Source: Alteromonas halophila (GTDB taxonomy: Bacteria; Pseudomonadota; Gammaproteobacteria; Enterobacterales; Alteromonadaceae). Taken from it: DNA of 64,000 nt. The notes beneath the pieces are model-generated. The model was not told the origin of the DNA. It was given only the letters and a program-made list of their open reading frames with translations, and made no database searches. Positions 1 through 9,509 of this stretch are shown here, in pieces (position 1 is the first letter of the stretch; every line of letters starts with the position of its first letter). The stretch lies in assembly GCF_014651815.1 (NCBI RefSeq), contig NZ_BMXP01000009.1:62001-126000 (forward strand), read 5' to 3'. Made by a program: the position numbers and the translations under genes.

Positions 1-1481
1 TTCATTTTCGTAGCAACACTGTTGCTGTCTGAGGTATCAAGAGCGCGTTTGCGCCAGGTTGCTAACCAGCCATTCCAGTCACTAAGAAGCGCTTCGCTGG
101 CCGGTTTGTAAAAACTCTTGCTGATAGCTGCGATGTCGTCGGGCAGTTGGGACAGTTCACGAAAGAACATCGTGTAATCTACAGGCGTGCGCGCCATCAG
201 TTGCCAAAGAGACATCAGCAATTCGCTATCGTATTCAGCGAGTCCCAGTTTCGCTGCCCACATGGTATTAAGCTTATCTTCCATGATAGCTGGAAACCCA
301 TTTAGCACCGTCTCAAGCACTGATATGTCTTCATGAGATTTCGACAATAGTGGCGCCACCGCTCGGCAGAACATCTCAAAATTTTTAAAAGCTGCGGCAG
401 GTTGATTGAAAAACGAAAAATGCTGACCACCACCGGTCCATGGCTGAAATTTCGGGTCAAAGATTTCACAAAAACCAAACGGGCCGTAATCCAGCGTAAA
501 TCCACCCACAGCACAGTTATCACTGTTGAAATTACCCTGGCAATACCCTACGCGGATCCAGTTAGTGACCAGCGACGTCAGGCGCTCACAAAAGGCCTCG
601 GCCAGTTGCAGAACCTGTGTTGCTAAAGGTTGGGTAGTATCAATCTCATTGGTGTACTCGCGTGCGATAACATGACAGACAATCTGTTCAAGCTCTTTCA
701 TAGCATCAGGATGCGCATGACTGCGAGCGCGACGGCCAAACAGCTCTAGTTGCCCTACCCGTAAAAATGAAGGTGCGACTCGGGTTGTAATGGCAACCGG
801 ATTCGACACCAGAATTTCAGGATCAACAGATGTTGAGCCTTCCAGATACCAGGGCCGCTCCACGGTGTCGGTTGTTGACATGATCAAGCTCAGTGAACGC
901 GAAGTGGGTACTCCAAGCGCATGCATAAACTCCTGGGCCAGAAATTCGCGCACGCTGGAGCGTAATACCGCGCGACCGTCGGCACCGCGGCAATAGGGTG
1001 TGCGTCCGCCGCCTTTAAGCTGCATTTCCCAGCGCTGTCCATTAGCCACCAGTTCTACAACCGACATCGCGCGGCCATCACCATAGCCATTACCGGTCTG
1101 AAACGGACACTGCTGAACGTACTCTGTCCCATAAATTGACAACGCATAGCCAGTTGCCCAGCCCACACGTTTCATTGGCTCAGGTAGTCGCGTCATATCC
1201 CCCGAAAAAAGCCGGATAAATGCATCGGAATGTGCCAGTTCATTGCTTAGCCCCAGTTCATCAAACAAAGTTTGGCTGTGAGAAAGGTAGACCGGATTAT
1301 TCAGAGGAGTCGGCGTTACCGGAACATAGTGGCCAGAAAACACCTGTCTTGGACTGTGGTCAGCGCCGTCCCCGGTAGACTGAGGATCGGGGCTTAACGC
1401 TGTTAACAGGGAATAATCTGTTAGGCGCGCAAAGTCATGAAGTTCAGATATCTCAGCTGTGTCTGATTGTGTCTGGGTCAT
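1..1481 (-). CDS. selO: Protein adenylyltransferase SelO (YdiU/UPF0061), cut by the left edge
   Basis: The minus frame is open from ATG at 1481 to base 1 and lacks its C-terminus. It reads as SelO, a pseudokinase-fold enzyme that transfers AMP from ATP to Ser/Thr/Tyr of target proteins, known in other bacteria to act in redox homeostasis. Family signatures are visible in order: [29 protein letters not shown], a VREFLAQE segment, [17 protein letters not shown], then GNFNSDN and DYGPFGF (the inverted-topology catalytic Asn and the DFG-like Asp). The QQCPF...GNGYGDGR form belongs to the clade without the GHQF motif seen in E. coli YdiU. The start overlaps the stop of a short upstream frame (ATGA). 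The C-terminal Sec/Cys tail region is outside the window. Confidence 0.95.
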   Translation of the reverse strand, partial: MTQTQSDTAEISELHDFARLTDYSLLTALSPDPQSTGDGADHSPRQVFSGHYVPVTPTPLNNPVYLSHSQTLFDELGLSNELAHSDAFIRLFSGDMTRLPEPMKRVGWATGYALSIYGTEYVQQCPFQTGNGYGDGRAMSVVELVANGQRWEMQLKGGGRTPYCRGADGRAVLRSSVREFLAQEFMHALGVPTSRSLSLIMSTTDTVERPWYLEGSTSVDPEILVSNPVAITTRVAPSFLRVGQLELFGRRARSHAHPDAMKELEQIVCHVIAREYTNEIDTTQPLATQVLQLAEAFCERLTSLVTNWIRVGYCQGNFNSDNCAVGGFTLDYGPFGFCEIFDPKFQPWTGGGQHFSFFNQPAAAFKNFEMFCRAVAPLLSKSHEDISVLETVLNGFPAIMEDKLNTMWAAKLGLAEYDSELLMSLWQLMARTPVDYTMFFRELSQLPDDIAAISKSFYKPASEALLSDWNGWLATWRKRALDTSDSNSVATKM

Positions 1482-1750
1482 CGTGGATACTCTTTATGCT
1501 CTGCATGTTGCTGGTTTAATACGGAACAGCCCCCCTCGAAGACGTTATCGATTAGCGAGTGTATTTTCCAGCCCTGAGCAGATTGAATTAACTGGAAGCT
1601 GTTAGGTACCGCAGTGGCCGATGTGGTTACCCCGGTAAAACACATAAGGCATTCATACGGCAGCAGGATCCATAGTGCGCGTACTCCCGTTAGCCTGCGC
1701 CCAGTGTGCCTGCGCTGACGCGGTAAACTGAGACAACAACGCAGCGCCAT
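1478..1750 (-). pseudogene. Remnant of an NTF2-like (SnoaL/DUF4440-type) protein
   Basis: A 90-codon frame ends on selO's ATG (ATGA overlap). Its last 45 residues look like the C-terminus of an NTF2-like cone-fold protein: a beta-strand with PYE, then NSFQLIQSAQGWKIHSLIDN. The first part is rich in Arg/Cys and does not look coding. In the next frame over about 1695-1755 the reading RDGAALLSQFTASAQAH resembles an NTF2-like helix. A frameshifted, 5'-truncated gene is therefore the best reading. Function is unlikely, although ribosomes ending here could feed selO translation. This rests on motif recognition by eye only. Confidence 0.4.
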
Positions 1751-2053
1751 CCCTGGCCCATTATGCCTCTTTATGGATGTGTCCGTAAAATCTGGGTATT
1801 ACCCGTTGTTTTGCCCCCCGCAACATGACCATAGCTATCAGTTAATAGTACCTTTTACTTTTTAATTTCTGCTTGTCCGTTACAAATAATGTTCCTTTTG
1901 CTCCCTTTCCTTCTGGCTGTGGGCCTGGCCATGCCTGTTCAGCTGGTACGATAGGCAGAGTTACCACAATCCGCTACAATCCTGCGCCAATCACCCTTAT
2001 AGCGACAGTCCCCTAACGTACTGTCCAGCCTCATAGTTATGACAGGAATTTAA
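1751..2053. other. Intergenic region between the selO remnant and the TonB receptor
   Basis: About 300 bp between divergent genes. No open frame with coding character was found. It must hold the promoter of the 2054 receptor, whose Shine-Dalgarno ACAGGA lies at about 2042-2047. No Fur-box-like palindrome was recognised. Confidence 0.4.
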
Positions 2054-3901
2054 ATGACACGCGTTGCAGTAACCGCTTTTGGCGGCATACTTATTGTATC
2101 GGCAGCATCCCACAGTGCTCCGCTCACTGACCAGGACATCGAGAAAGTTGTGATAGAAGGCGCTACCACGGCCAATGATAAACCGGTGGGCACCTTTAAT
2201 TCGCCCGTCTCGAACCTAGAGTATGATCCGCGCGTCGATCTGCAGTCACGCAACATGGCTGAAGCTCAGGCTGATGTCACCATTCGCGGCGGAATTTTTG
2301 AAAACACCGGCTTTCGGGTGGGTGCCGCTACCCTGTTCGACCCACAAACCGGCCATTATTTTGCAGAGATCCCCATCGCACCGGAGATGTTAACCGCGCC
2401 AGCGGTACTCACCGGCGTCGATAACGCCCTGTACGGCGTAAACAGTTCGGTGGGCACCATTGCCTATAGCTGGCGCCCGGTTCGAACGGGCGGCAGTGTC
2501 TCGTTGGGTCTCGGCACCAATGACTTTCGGTTGCAGCGCCTGCATGCTGCACATGCGAGCCCCCTGGACGACGCAGGCCAATGGCAGCTGGGTATAGAAG
2601 GCGAGTTTGCCCATTCACAAAGCGATGGCACTATCGCAAACGGCGATCATGACTTTGAGCGCATCAATGCCCGGCTACAACTCACCGGAGTGTCTTCGCA
2701 AACCGATGTGTTTTATGGCGCGCAAAACAAGTTTTTTGGCTGGCCAAATATGTACACGCCTTTTAACGTCAATGAAACCGAAGCGCTGGACACCCGGCTA
2801 GTTATGTTTAACCACCAGCAGCGTTATGGTCAGGACAGCGGGTTTGAGCTTACCGCTTACTCACGCAACAACACCGACCATTATGTGTTCTCCAGAGAAA
2901 ACCCTGATGCCTTTCAGTCTTTTCACGAAACCGATGTGTATGCGGCTGCCTGGTCAGGCCACCATGTGTTGCACCCGCAATGGGCGGTCAACTACGCCGG
3001 CCAGTTTATGGTGGACGCTATAACCTCCACCACGCTGGAAAATACTTTTACTGAGCGCAATTATTACAAGGTCAGTGTGGTGCCCGAATATCAAACTAGC
3101 CTGGCCCCGGCGCACCAGCTGACGCTGCGCGTTGGTGCCGCGTTTGATGATACTAACCGTGATGCGTCTCGGCTGTCGGTGCTTGGCGATGCGACGCTTA
3201 CCTCTGAAACCGCCAACAATGGCACTCGCACAATTATATTGTCATACGCCGAGGCCACGCAGGTGGCAGGTTATACCGCCATTGGTGGCAGTACCGACAG
3301 CGGTCTGTTCAGAAGCAACAACATGCTGCAGCGCGAGGTCAGCAAAAACCTCGAGCTTGCGTTATCCCTCGACCAGCACGCCTGGCGCCTGGACTCGGCG
3401 ATTTTTTATCGCTGGGATCAGACGCTAACCGATTGGACCTATTCGTTTGATGCTACGTCCGCCCGGGCGGCCAACCCAGTAGATATAGACACACTGGGAG
3501 TAGAGGTGATAGCGGTGACGCGCCTGGACAGTGCCGACCTGGTCGCCAGCTACACATACTTAGATAAATCCGAAGATTATAGGGATGCCAGTATTGATGC
3601 CAGCTTTTATGCGCTGAACTACCCGCCGCACCGGCTAACCCTCGGCGCAACCTGGTACCCGACTGATGCGGTAACAGTGAAGATAGATAATGAATGGCGA
3701 AAACAGGCCGACAACGCGCTACGACGTAGCGGGAGTACCGCGTTTTTTACCCATCTGACGGTTACCTACACCCCACCCCAGCTGGCCAATTTGAGCCTGG
3801 TGCTGGCGGCGGATAATCTGTGGGATGAGGCGTTTGAAGAGATCCCCGGTACGCCAGGGCGCTCAGATCAGTTTTCCGCAACGCTTACCTATGTGTGGTA
3901 A
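2054..3901 (+). CDS. TonB-dependent outer-membrane receptor, ligand unknown
   Basis: 615 residues with an N-terminal signal peptide (about 1-22, ending SHSA). A short plug domain follows (VDLQSRNMAEAQADVTIRGG, then the GVDNALYGVNSSVGTI stretch typical of the plug end). A beta-barrel fills the rest, with alternating aromatic strands, and the protein ends YVW, a canonical C-terminal barrel aromatic. At 615 residues it is near the size of BtuB-like receptors, smaller than most siderophore receptors. The possible TonB box is near DIEKVVIEG. It would import a ligand using TonB-ExbBD energy. There is no neighbouring ABC importer or regulator to name the ligand. It is convergent with pagL. Confidence 0.85.
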   Translation: MTRVAVTAFGGILIVSAASHSAPLTDQDIEKVVIEGATTANDKPVGTFNSPVSNLEYDPRVDLQSRNMAEAQADVTIRGGIFENTGFRVGAATLFDPQTGHYFAEIPIAPEMLTAPAVLTGVDNALYGVNSSVGTIAYSWRPVRTGGSVSLGLGTNDFRLQRLHAAHASPLDDAGQWQLGIEGEFAHSQSDGTIANGDHDFERINARLQLTGVSSQTDVFYGAQNKFFGWPNMYTPFNVNETEALDTRLVMFNHQQRYGQDSGFELTAYSRNNTDHYVFSRENPDAFQSFHETDVYAAAWSGHHVLHPQWAVNYAGQFMVDAITSTTLENTFTERNYYKVSVVPEYQTSLAPAHQLTLRVGAAFDDTNRDASRLSVLGDATLTSETANNGTRTIILSYAEATQVAGYTAIGGSTDSGLFRSNNMLQREVSKNLELALSLDQHAWRLDSAIFYRWDQTLTDWTYSFDATSARAANPVDIDTLGVEVIAVTRLDSADLVASYTYLDKSEDYRDASIDASFYALNYPPHRLTLGATWYPTDAVTVKIDNEWRKQADNALRRSGSTAFFTHLTVTYTPPQLANLSLVLAADNLWDEAFEEIPGTPGRSDQFSATLTYVW

Positions 3902-3996
3902 GCGCTGTCTGACGTTTTGGAGGGGAGTGGTATAACAAGCGATAATGGCATTCCCTGCCTTGCGGATGCCTCCTGCTGATGGGGCATGGTGAACGA

Positions 3997-4503
3997 CTAA
4001 AGCTTGTACCTCAGGCTAAGGGTAATTCCTTCGGATCCCGGATTGGTTTCGCCCAGGCCACCGTTTGAGATGTGGCCGATTTCTGCTTCAACTGCCCAGC
4101 GTTCAGTGAGCTGATAATGAGCGCTAAGCGCAGAGTAAAACTCCACGTTGTCGCCCAGTTCTTCGGGTGAGTCCACCAGGCCGGCATGAAACGCAATAGA
4201 GGTGAAAAAACGTCCATTTCGATAAAGCTCTTTATGAGCGCCTAAGGAATAATAATGCTGGCCTTCATCTGCCCAGATCACCAGGGCACTGGGTTGAATG
4301 CCATAAAAACGCTTTAGAGGTTTGTGAATATAAGCGACGTGCGCAGCACTTCTGTCGGCGTCATCCATGACATTCCAGATTGCAGCACCGACTTTCAGTT
4401 CTCCAAACTTATCCTGCGACTGACTCTGAGCATAAGATGGTAAGGCTGTCAGTGCAGTAATCAGAGCAAAACTACCTACAGCATATGTGTGCTTTTTTTT
4501 CAT
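3997..4503 (-). CDS. pagL: Lipid A 3-O-deacylase, PagL family
   Basis: 168 residues from the chosen ATG at 4503, which gives a clean signal peptide (MKKK, hydrophobic core, PSYAQ). In-frame ATG 4530 and TTG 4533 lie just upstream and are possible starts. PagL is an outer-membrane eight-strand barrel that removes the 3-O acyl chain of lipid A, altering LPS signalling and permeability. The C-terminus carries HISNGG...NPGSE. His144, Ser146 and Glu158 have the H-x-S-x11-E spacing of the Pseudomonas PagL triad, and Asn147 follows as in the family. The protein ends RYKL. It is monocistronic and convergent with the TonB receptor. Confidence 0.88.
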   Translation of the reverse strand: MKKKHTYAVGSFALITALTALPSYAQSQSQDKFGELKVGAAIWNVMDDADRSAAHVAYIHKPLKRFYGIQPSALVIWADEGQHYYSLGAHKELYRNGRFFTSIAFHAGLVDSPEELGDNVEFYSALSAHYQLTERWAVEAEIGHISNGGLGETNPGSEGITLSLRYKL

Positions 4504-4945
4504 GGTTCTTGTCTTAAATGTTAGTTTCATCAACGTGAATAAGTTTTAGTCAGCCTCAGCCGAGGCTCTTTTCTGTGATTCGACTAAATAGGTCGTCGGA
4601 GCAACATATCAACTGGTCACCAAATGGTAACCCGATGCCGTTGCGGTGAACTGCAGTCTTCAGTAGACAAATACCCGTAACCTGGCGGGCACCGGCACTA
4701 AATTGACAAGGCACGTTACGAAACAGACCTGTAGAGAACAGCACAGTCATGCCCGGCCACATAGCTCACTGACTTGTTTATCGCCAGTTGAGTATGCAAA
4801 ACGGGCAGCAGGATATGAATAACCTCTTCGACAGGTTGCTGCTGGCGCAGGGGGAAAGCTCAGTACGTGGCAGCTATTCGCATACGCAAACAGCTTATAT
4901 ACTTGCTATCAGATGCGGTTCCAAAACAATGTGAAGCTGGGTTCA
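4504..4945. other. Intergenic region upstream of pagL, no gene supported
   Basis: About 440 bp between two minus-strand genes. A 68-codon minus frame (4556-4762) has no ribosome site or recognisable family. The stretch should contain the pagL promoter and the end of the HxlR gene's transcript. No clear terminator hairpin was seen. Confidence 0.3.
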
Positions 4946-5317
4946 CTACTTTGCGTTTAACTGTACATCATGGGTTTCAGACCACACTCTGAGTTCCTCT
5001 AAAATATGCAAAGCTGTTCGCCCAAACTCGGTCAGTTCATAGGTAACGGCGACCGGCCGGTCACTGATCACCTTTCGAATCACCATGCCTTCGTCTTCAA
5101 GCTCTTTAAGACGCTGATCAACCATTTTTTTACTTGCGCCACCTAGCATCCGGACAAGATCGTTGAACCTGACCGGCTCATCTTTCAAATGATAAATGAT
5201 CGAGCCTTTCCACTTGCCGCCTATCAAACGCATGCCTTTTTCTATCGCGCAGGGCTCCATACAGGCGTTGTAAACTTTTTTTCGCCCTTTACTGTCTGTT
5301 TTTATTGAACTTTCCAC
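4946..5317 (-). CDS. HxlR-family winged-helix transcriptional repressor
   Basis: 123 residues. The HxlR/DUF24 signature is plain: CAIEKGMRLIGGKWKGSII (19-37 region), then RFNDLVRMLGGASKKMVDQRLKELE as helix-turn-helix and recognition helix, and the wing VTYELTEFGRTA. Cys23 aligns with the conserved N-terminal Cys that senses quinones, diamide or aldehydes in YodB/HypR-type members; Cys19 is a second nearby thiol. It is divergent from mdaB-cupin-GST, and the shared intergenic region carries HxlR-like operator copies. It probably represses that operon and itself, with release by electrophiles (inference from family behaviour). Confidence 0.92.
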   Translation of the reverse strand: MESSIKTDSKGRKKVYNACMEPCAIEKGMRLIGGKWKGSIIYHLKDEPVRFNDLVRMLGGASKKMVDQRLKELEDEGMVIRKVISDRPVAVTYELTEFGRTALHILEELRVWSETHDVQLNAK

Positions 5318-5338
5318 TTTATCCCTCTCATTTTCACA

Positions 5339-5386
5339 AGGTTACTAAAAGTATACTGATTGATTAAGGTTTAGAGGTTACTAAAA
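5339..5386. promoter_or_regulatory. Duplicated HxlR-type operator between the repressor and mdaB
   Basis: AGGTTACTAAAA occurs twice, at 5339-5350 and 5375-5386, 36 bp apart, putting both copies roughly on one DNA face. The first copy continues into the perfect inverted repeat TACT-AAA-AGTA (5343-5353). The second keeps only one good half (TACTAAAATATA). This matches the TACT-n-AGTA type operators known for HxlR/YodB regulators. The assignment is inferred from position and motif. Confidence 0.6.
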
Positions 5387-5458
5387 TATATCACAAGATA
5401 AAGCAAGAAAATATGCTTGCTTCAACGAGTCACCCTAAATCGAGACAGGAGTTTTTCA

Positions 5459-6055
5459 ATGAGCACTACACATTCAGGCAATGTTCTAATTATTAATGCC
5501 CACCAGTATTACCCATTCTCTGAGGGGAAGCTGAACGCCGCCTTGGCAGATAAGGCCATCACTCTGCTTGAGGGCAAAGGCTATAACACCCGCGTAGTGA
5601 CGATGGCAGAAGAATACGATGTAGATGAGCAGTTAGCACATCACCAGTGGGCAGACATTGTCATTCTCCAGACACCGTGTAACTGGATGGGGGTGCCCTG
5701 GTCATTTAAAAAATATATGGATGAGGTGTACACCGCTGGGATGGGCGGTGCCTTATGCGCAGGAGATGGCCGTACCGAGGATGCGCCAAAAGAAAATTAT
5801 GGCACGGGCGGCACCTTAACAGACGTTAAATACATGATGTCAATTACCTTCAATGCACCTGAAGAATCATTCAGCGTCAGTGATGAGTTTTTCGAGGGCA
5901 AGTCAGTCGACGATTTGATGTTCCCAATGCATATGAATTTTAAGTTCTTTGGCATGACGCCAATGGAAACCTTTGCCTGCTTCGACGTGATGAAAAATGG
6001 CGACATTGAAAACGACTTCAAACGCTTTGAAGCTCATATTAACAGACACTTTTAA
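5459..6055 (+). CDS. mdaB: NAD(P)H quinone oxidoreductase, MdaB/flavodoxin-fold family
   Basis: 198 residues from ATG 5459, which has Shine-Dalgarno CAGGAG; upstream in-frame starts lack one. It carries out two-electron, FAD-dependent reduction of quinones to quinols using NAD(P)H, avoiding semiquinone radicals. The flavodoxin-like fold is visible: [19 protein letters not shown] at the flavin phosphate loop, [31 protein letters not shown] forming the isoalloxazine pocket, and [17 protein letters not shown]. Length matches E. coli MdaB (about 193). It is the first gene of an operon facing the HxlR repressor, so quinone/electrophile induction is expected. Cytosolic. Confidence 0.88.
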   Translation: MSTTHSGNVLIINAHQYYPFSEGKLNAALADKAITLLEGKGYNTRVVTMAEEYDVDEQLAHHQWADIVILQTPCNWMGVPWSFKKYMDEVYTAGMGGALCAGDGRTEDAPKENYGTGGTLTDVKYMMSITFNAPEESFSVSDEFFEGKSVDDLMFPMHMNFKFFGMTPMETFACFDVMKNGDIENDFKRFEAHINRHF

Positions 6056-6098
6056 CGATGAACCAACACGGCGTATTAAAAACGTCTCAGGAGTTTCT

Positions 6099-6473
6099 AT
6101 GCTTATTTTACGCGCTGTATTGATTTGCGGACTGTTCTTTTTACTAACCGTAGCGTCCGGTGCCTTTGCTAACAGCCAGTACGGATCAGGACACACTGCG
6201 TCGCCGAAGCAGTATGAACTGTTACTCGAGAACGACCTCGTGCTTGTTTTAAAAATGACGTTAAAACCTGGCGAAAGCGATTCGTTTCATCGTCACAACA
6301 ACGAAACGGTTTATTTTGAAAAAGGCAGCAAGCTAAAAATTGAACCGCTCGGTGGCGAACCGATTGTTGCTGATGTTCCCGACGAGCATGTCATGTGGCA
6401 TGAAGCGTGGACCCACAAAGTGACAAATCTCGGTGAGCAGACGGCTGTCGCTATTATTGTAGAAGAAAAATAG
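6099..6473 (+). CDS. Exported small cupin-domain protein
   Basis: 124 residues from ATG 6099, preceded by CAGGAG; the longer frame starting inside mdaB is unlikely. The N-terminus is a signal peptide (LILRAVLICGLFFLLTVASGAFA). The rest is one compact cupin: KPGESDSFHRHNNETVYFEKG is motif 1 with the His pair and Glu metal ligands, and a downstream HEAWTHKVTNLGEQ supplies the motif 2 His. It is presumably a periplasmic metal-binding cupin; the substrate is unknown. It sits 43 bp after mdaB and 81 bp before the GST gene in the same direction, so a role in the same stress response is inferred. Confidence 0.7.
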   Translation: MLILRAVLICGLFFLLTVASGAFANSQYGSGHTASPKQYELLLENDLVLVLKMTLKPGESDSFHRHNNETVYFEKGSKLKIEPLGGEPIVADVPDEHVMWHEAWTHKVTNLGEQTAVAIIVEEK

Positions 6474-6554
6474 CAGAGGTTTTCAATGTTATTGACTGAT
6501 CATCCTGAAGCTATGCTTTGGCTCGTTATTGCTTACTGAACTGCGAAGGAGAAT

Positions 6555-7280
6555 ATGACAATGAGTTTACAAAAAGACATACACCTTTATACCGCATCCA
6601 CGATGAATGGCTGGAAGCCCGTGGTATTTCTCGAAGAAGCCGGTGTCGAGTACGATCTGACACACATTGATTTTTCAAAGAACGAGCAAAAAGCGCCGGA
6701 CTACGTGAAGCTCAATCCAAATGGCCGCATCCCTACGATTGTCGATCGCGCGAACAACGACTTTGTTGTGTTTGAATCAGGGGCCATTCTTTGGTATCTC
6801 GCCGAAAAGTACGGGAAATTTCTGCCATCCGACCCTGATGAAAAATCAAGAACACTACAGTGGCTGATGTTCCAGATGGGCGGTGTTGGACCAATGATGG
6901 GCCAGGCCATGTACTTCCAGCGTATTGCGGCTAAAAACGGCAACGAAGATCCGTTCGCTATTAAACGTTACGTTGACGAAAGTCGCCGACTGATGGAAGT
7001 CCTTGATACACATTTGGAAGGTAAAGACTTTCTCGTAAACAACGAGTACACCATCGCAGATATGGCGACCTACACGTGGGCGCGCGCCTATTATTGGGCG
7101 AATGTTAGCGTTGACGGCCTGCCGCATTTGCAAGCCTGGTTCGACAGAATTGATGACAGACCCGCTACACAACGCGCGCTTGAAATTCCCAAACCGTTCT
7201 GGGCTTTCTTTGGTAAAGGTGATGTTGAAGCGCAGGAACGTGAAAACGCTGATCGCTTCAAACAGGATGTGAAGAAGTAA
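6555..7280 (+). CDS. Glutathione S-transferase family protein
   Basis: 241 residues, with the expected two-domain GST layout. The N-terminal thioredoxin-fold half (about 5-85) carries LYTASTMNGWKPVVFLEEAGVEYD, the cis-Pro segment LNPNGRIPTIVD and FESGAILWYLAEKYG, which bind glutathione. The C-terminal all-helical half (about 92-225) has IADMATYTWARAYYW with the N-capping box. The NG-WK loop resembles the Ure2/YfcG-type (Nu class) enzymes that act as disulfide-bond oxidoreductases more than as conjugating enzymes. AAGGAG lies just upstream; ATG 6561 is an alternative start with better spacing. Last gene of the mdaB operon. Confidence 0.88.
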   Translation: MTMSLQKDIHLYTASTMNGWKPVVFLEEAGVEYDLTHIDFSKNEQKAPDYVKLNPNGRIPTIVDRANNDFVVFESGAILWYLAEKYGKFLPSDPDEKSRTLQWLMFQMGGVGPMMGQAMYFQRIAAKNGNEDPFAIKRYVDESRRLMEVLDTHLEGKDFLVNNEYTIADMATYTWARAYYWANVSVDGLPHLQAWFDRIDDRPATQRALEIPKPFWAFFGKGDVEAQERENADRFKQDVKK

Positions 7281-7388
7281 CGATGAACGCTACCGAAGCA
7301 TAGTCGCTGGATGCGCAATCGGAGGACAAATAGTCGACGTGTCTTTAACTGATATGCGACATTTACTGCTCAGACATTGCGGAACCGG

Positions 7389-8303
7389 TTAGCTCCGCTG
7401 AGCGCAGTAGCTGTTTGATCTGCTGACGTACCCAGCCCTGAGCGGATCGTCGTGCGTGCGCTGGTGCCAGGTCTGGAGAATTTCTACCTTCGGCAGATCG
7501 ATCGGTGGCTGAAAACTCATTAGTCCGGAATGTTGTCGACAGGCATGGTCGGCAACGGTGCCAAGGCAGGTGATGATCAGGTCTGTTCCTTCGATCACCG
7601 AGGCCGGTGACAAAAAGCTGGACACACCCGCCACCACGTTGCGGCGATGACCAGAACGCTGCAGCTGCTTATCGACAATTCCATCCAGATCGCCGGTCAG
7701 CGTGGTTACCAGATGATCACATTCCTGAAAGGCCGTCAACGTGAGTGTATCGCCGATCCGTGTATTGTTTCGGCTTGCCAGCACCACGAATTCCTCCTGG
7801 AAAACTTTTTGCTGATAGAACGTATCCGGCAGATCCTCAAAAAATCCGGCAATGGCGATATCGCAAGCCCCCGTTTCCAGCTCGCTCCTTGGCAACCTGC
7901 CCCGCGTGTTGTGAAACACCAACTGGGTATTGGGTGCCTGCTCTCTGAGAATCGGAAGCAGTTTTGGGAGCAATAGCTGTTCGATATAGTCTGTCGCAAA
8001 AATATGAATTCGATCTGTTCGCAGCAAAAAGCTTTCTTCGTCGCAATAATCGTAAAACGTTTCAAGCGAACGCACCAACTGCTGAACCCGCGAGGCCAGT
8101 TGATGGGCCCTTGGCGTGGGAGTCAGTCCTCTGGGTGCGCGGGCAAACAGTGTGTCGTCAAAGTCCTCTCTCAACTTCGCAAGCTTATGACTCAACGCCG
8201 GCTGACTCAAATTAAGCCTTTCAGCCGCGCCCGACACACTGCGTTCTTCGTACAGGACCTGAAATATTTTAAGAAGATTCAGGTTCTTGCTGCTGATATT
8301 CAA
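7389..8303 (-). CDS. LysR-family transcriptional regulator
   Basis: 304 residues. An N-terminal winged helix (about 5-65: LNLLKIFQVLYEERSVSGAA, then LSQPALSHKLAKLRE) is followed by a type 2 periplasmic-binding-protein effector domain (about 90-295). The opening resembles the NodD/LeuO-like LysR branch. It is divergent from the DJ-1/Hsp31-like gene at 8540, with 236 bp between, so that gene is the likely target. The effector is unknown. Confidence 0.9.
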   Translation of the reverse strand: MNISSKNLNLLKIFQVLYEERSVSGAAERLNLSQPALSHKLAKLREDFDDTLFARAPRGLTPTPRAHQLASRVQQLVRSLETFYDYCDEESFLLRTDRIHIFATDYIEQLLLPKLLPILREQAPNTQLVFHNTRGRLPRSELETGACDIAIAGFFEDLPDTFYQQKVFQEEFVVLASRNNTRIGDTLTLTAFQECDHLVTTLTGDLDGIVDKQLQRSGHRRNVVAGVSSFLSPASVIEGTDLIITCLGTVADHACRQHSGLMSFQPPIDLPKVEILQTWHQRTHDDPLRAGYVSRSNSYCAQRS

Positions 8304-8539
8304 TTTTCGAATTCCAGATATATAAACGTTAAATTTATTTTATACCAAAAGTGCGCCTAACATAGCCACCCACAGTGACAAGAACCTGATGAGTTCGTGA
8401 TGCAACAGGCACAGATCAACCACGACCGCTTTTGCAGGTCCACGGCTCTTACTAAACAGGTTATCAACATCAATTTATGTCAACACATGCTATTCACGAC
8501 GATACGTCCTGATTAGCCAATCTGAAAGAGGAGATATAC

Positions 8540-9292
8540 ATGATGAAAGCCCTCGTTAAAGCGTTTGCGGGTCTTTTACTCACCATAACGGCGACCGTTG
8601 CCAGCGCCGAGCCCCGCGCCCTGATTGTCGTGACCAGTCATGACAAAATGGGTGACACCGATGAGCGGACCGGGCTCTGGTTGTCTGAAATGACTCACCC
8701 TTATCATGAGCTGACCAACGCGGGGATAGATGTGGAGCTTGCTAGTATTCAGGGGGGTGCAGCGCCTGTTGACCCGCGTAGCCTCGGTGAAGACGACCAG
8801 ATCAACAAGACGTTTATGGCTAACCCGGCAACCCGTTCATTACTGGACAACACAAAGAAGCTGGCAAATGTAGACCCCAGCCGCTACCAGGCTATTGTGT
8901 TCGCCGGAGGGCACGGCACGGTTTGGGATTTCTCCGAGAGTCAGGCTGTCAATGACATCGGCTATGCCATTTATGAGCACGGCGGGATTGTAGCTGCAGT
9001 GTGCCACGGGCCAGCTGCTCTGCTAAACATTCGTGACACCAAGGGCAATCTTATTATCGACGGTAAACAGGTTGCTGGCTTCAGTAACGCCGAGGAACAG
9101 GCGGTCGGGCTTACCGACGTGGTTCCATACCTGCTTCAGGACGAACTTGAAAAATCGGGTGCCGGCTATCGCGAAGGCAAGATGTTTAAAAGCTTTGTTG
9201 TACAGGACGGACGTTTGATCACAGGTCAGAACCCGCAATCAGCGATGGAGCTGGGCAGGAAACTGGCAGCATCGCTGACTGATAAAAGCTGA
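8540..9292 (+). CDS. Exported DJ-1/PfpI (Hsp31-like) protein
   Basis: 250 residues; the first ATG pair follows GAGGAGATATAC. A signal peptide (about 1-23, cleaved after VASA) makes it periplasmic, unlike most Hsp31 chaperones/glyoxalase III. The domain shows ALIVVTSHDKMGD, a YQAIVFAGGHGTVWDF oxyanion loop and the nucleophile elbow IVAAVCHGPAAL (Cys near 153). Hsp31-like members use Cys-His-Asp/Glu to convert methylglyoxal to lactate or to deglycate. It is divergent from a LysR regulator and lies in a run of aldehyde/quinone stress genes, consistent with carbonyl detoxification. The exact reaction is inferred. Confidence 0.82.
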   Translation: MMKALVKAFAGLLLTITATVASAEPRALIVVTSHDKMGDTDERTGLWLSEMTHPYHELTNAGIDVELASIQGGAAPVDPRSLGEDDQINKTFMANPATRSLLDNTKKLANVDPSRYQAIVFAGGHGTVWDFSESQAVNDIGYAIYEHGGIVAAVCHGPAALLNIRDTKGNLIIDGKQVAGFSNAEEQAVGLTDVVPYLLQDELEKSGAGYREGKMFKSFVVQDGRLITGQNPQSAMELGRKLAASLTDKS

Positions 9293-9509
9293 TCACACTA
9301 TCACCACATTAACGCAGAGTTTTGACAAACCGCGTCTAAATTGGCCCGCCCGGCCCATGGGCGGGTAGCCTCTACGCTATCAACGCGCCTCAGACAATGG
9401 ATACCAGCGGTATTGTGCATCTGACCCGGCCAGATTTTTAACGGACTGTGGTCAACGGTGAAAATGAACAACTTTAGAACACGCCGAACCGTGGGCGCCA
9501 ATCTTTAGC

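Noticed and set aside
4556..4762. 68-codon minus-strand ORF upstream of pagL
   Set aside because: No recognisable domain or ribosome site; treated as intergenic.
9301..9501. 66-codon minus-strand ORF between the Hsp31-like and LysR genes, with a GC hairpin (CCCGCCC-ggcccat-GGGCGGG, 9345-9365)
   Set aside because: No ribosome site, no family-like sequence, and composition suggests chance. The hairpin lacks a T tract, so it was not called a terminator.
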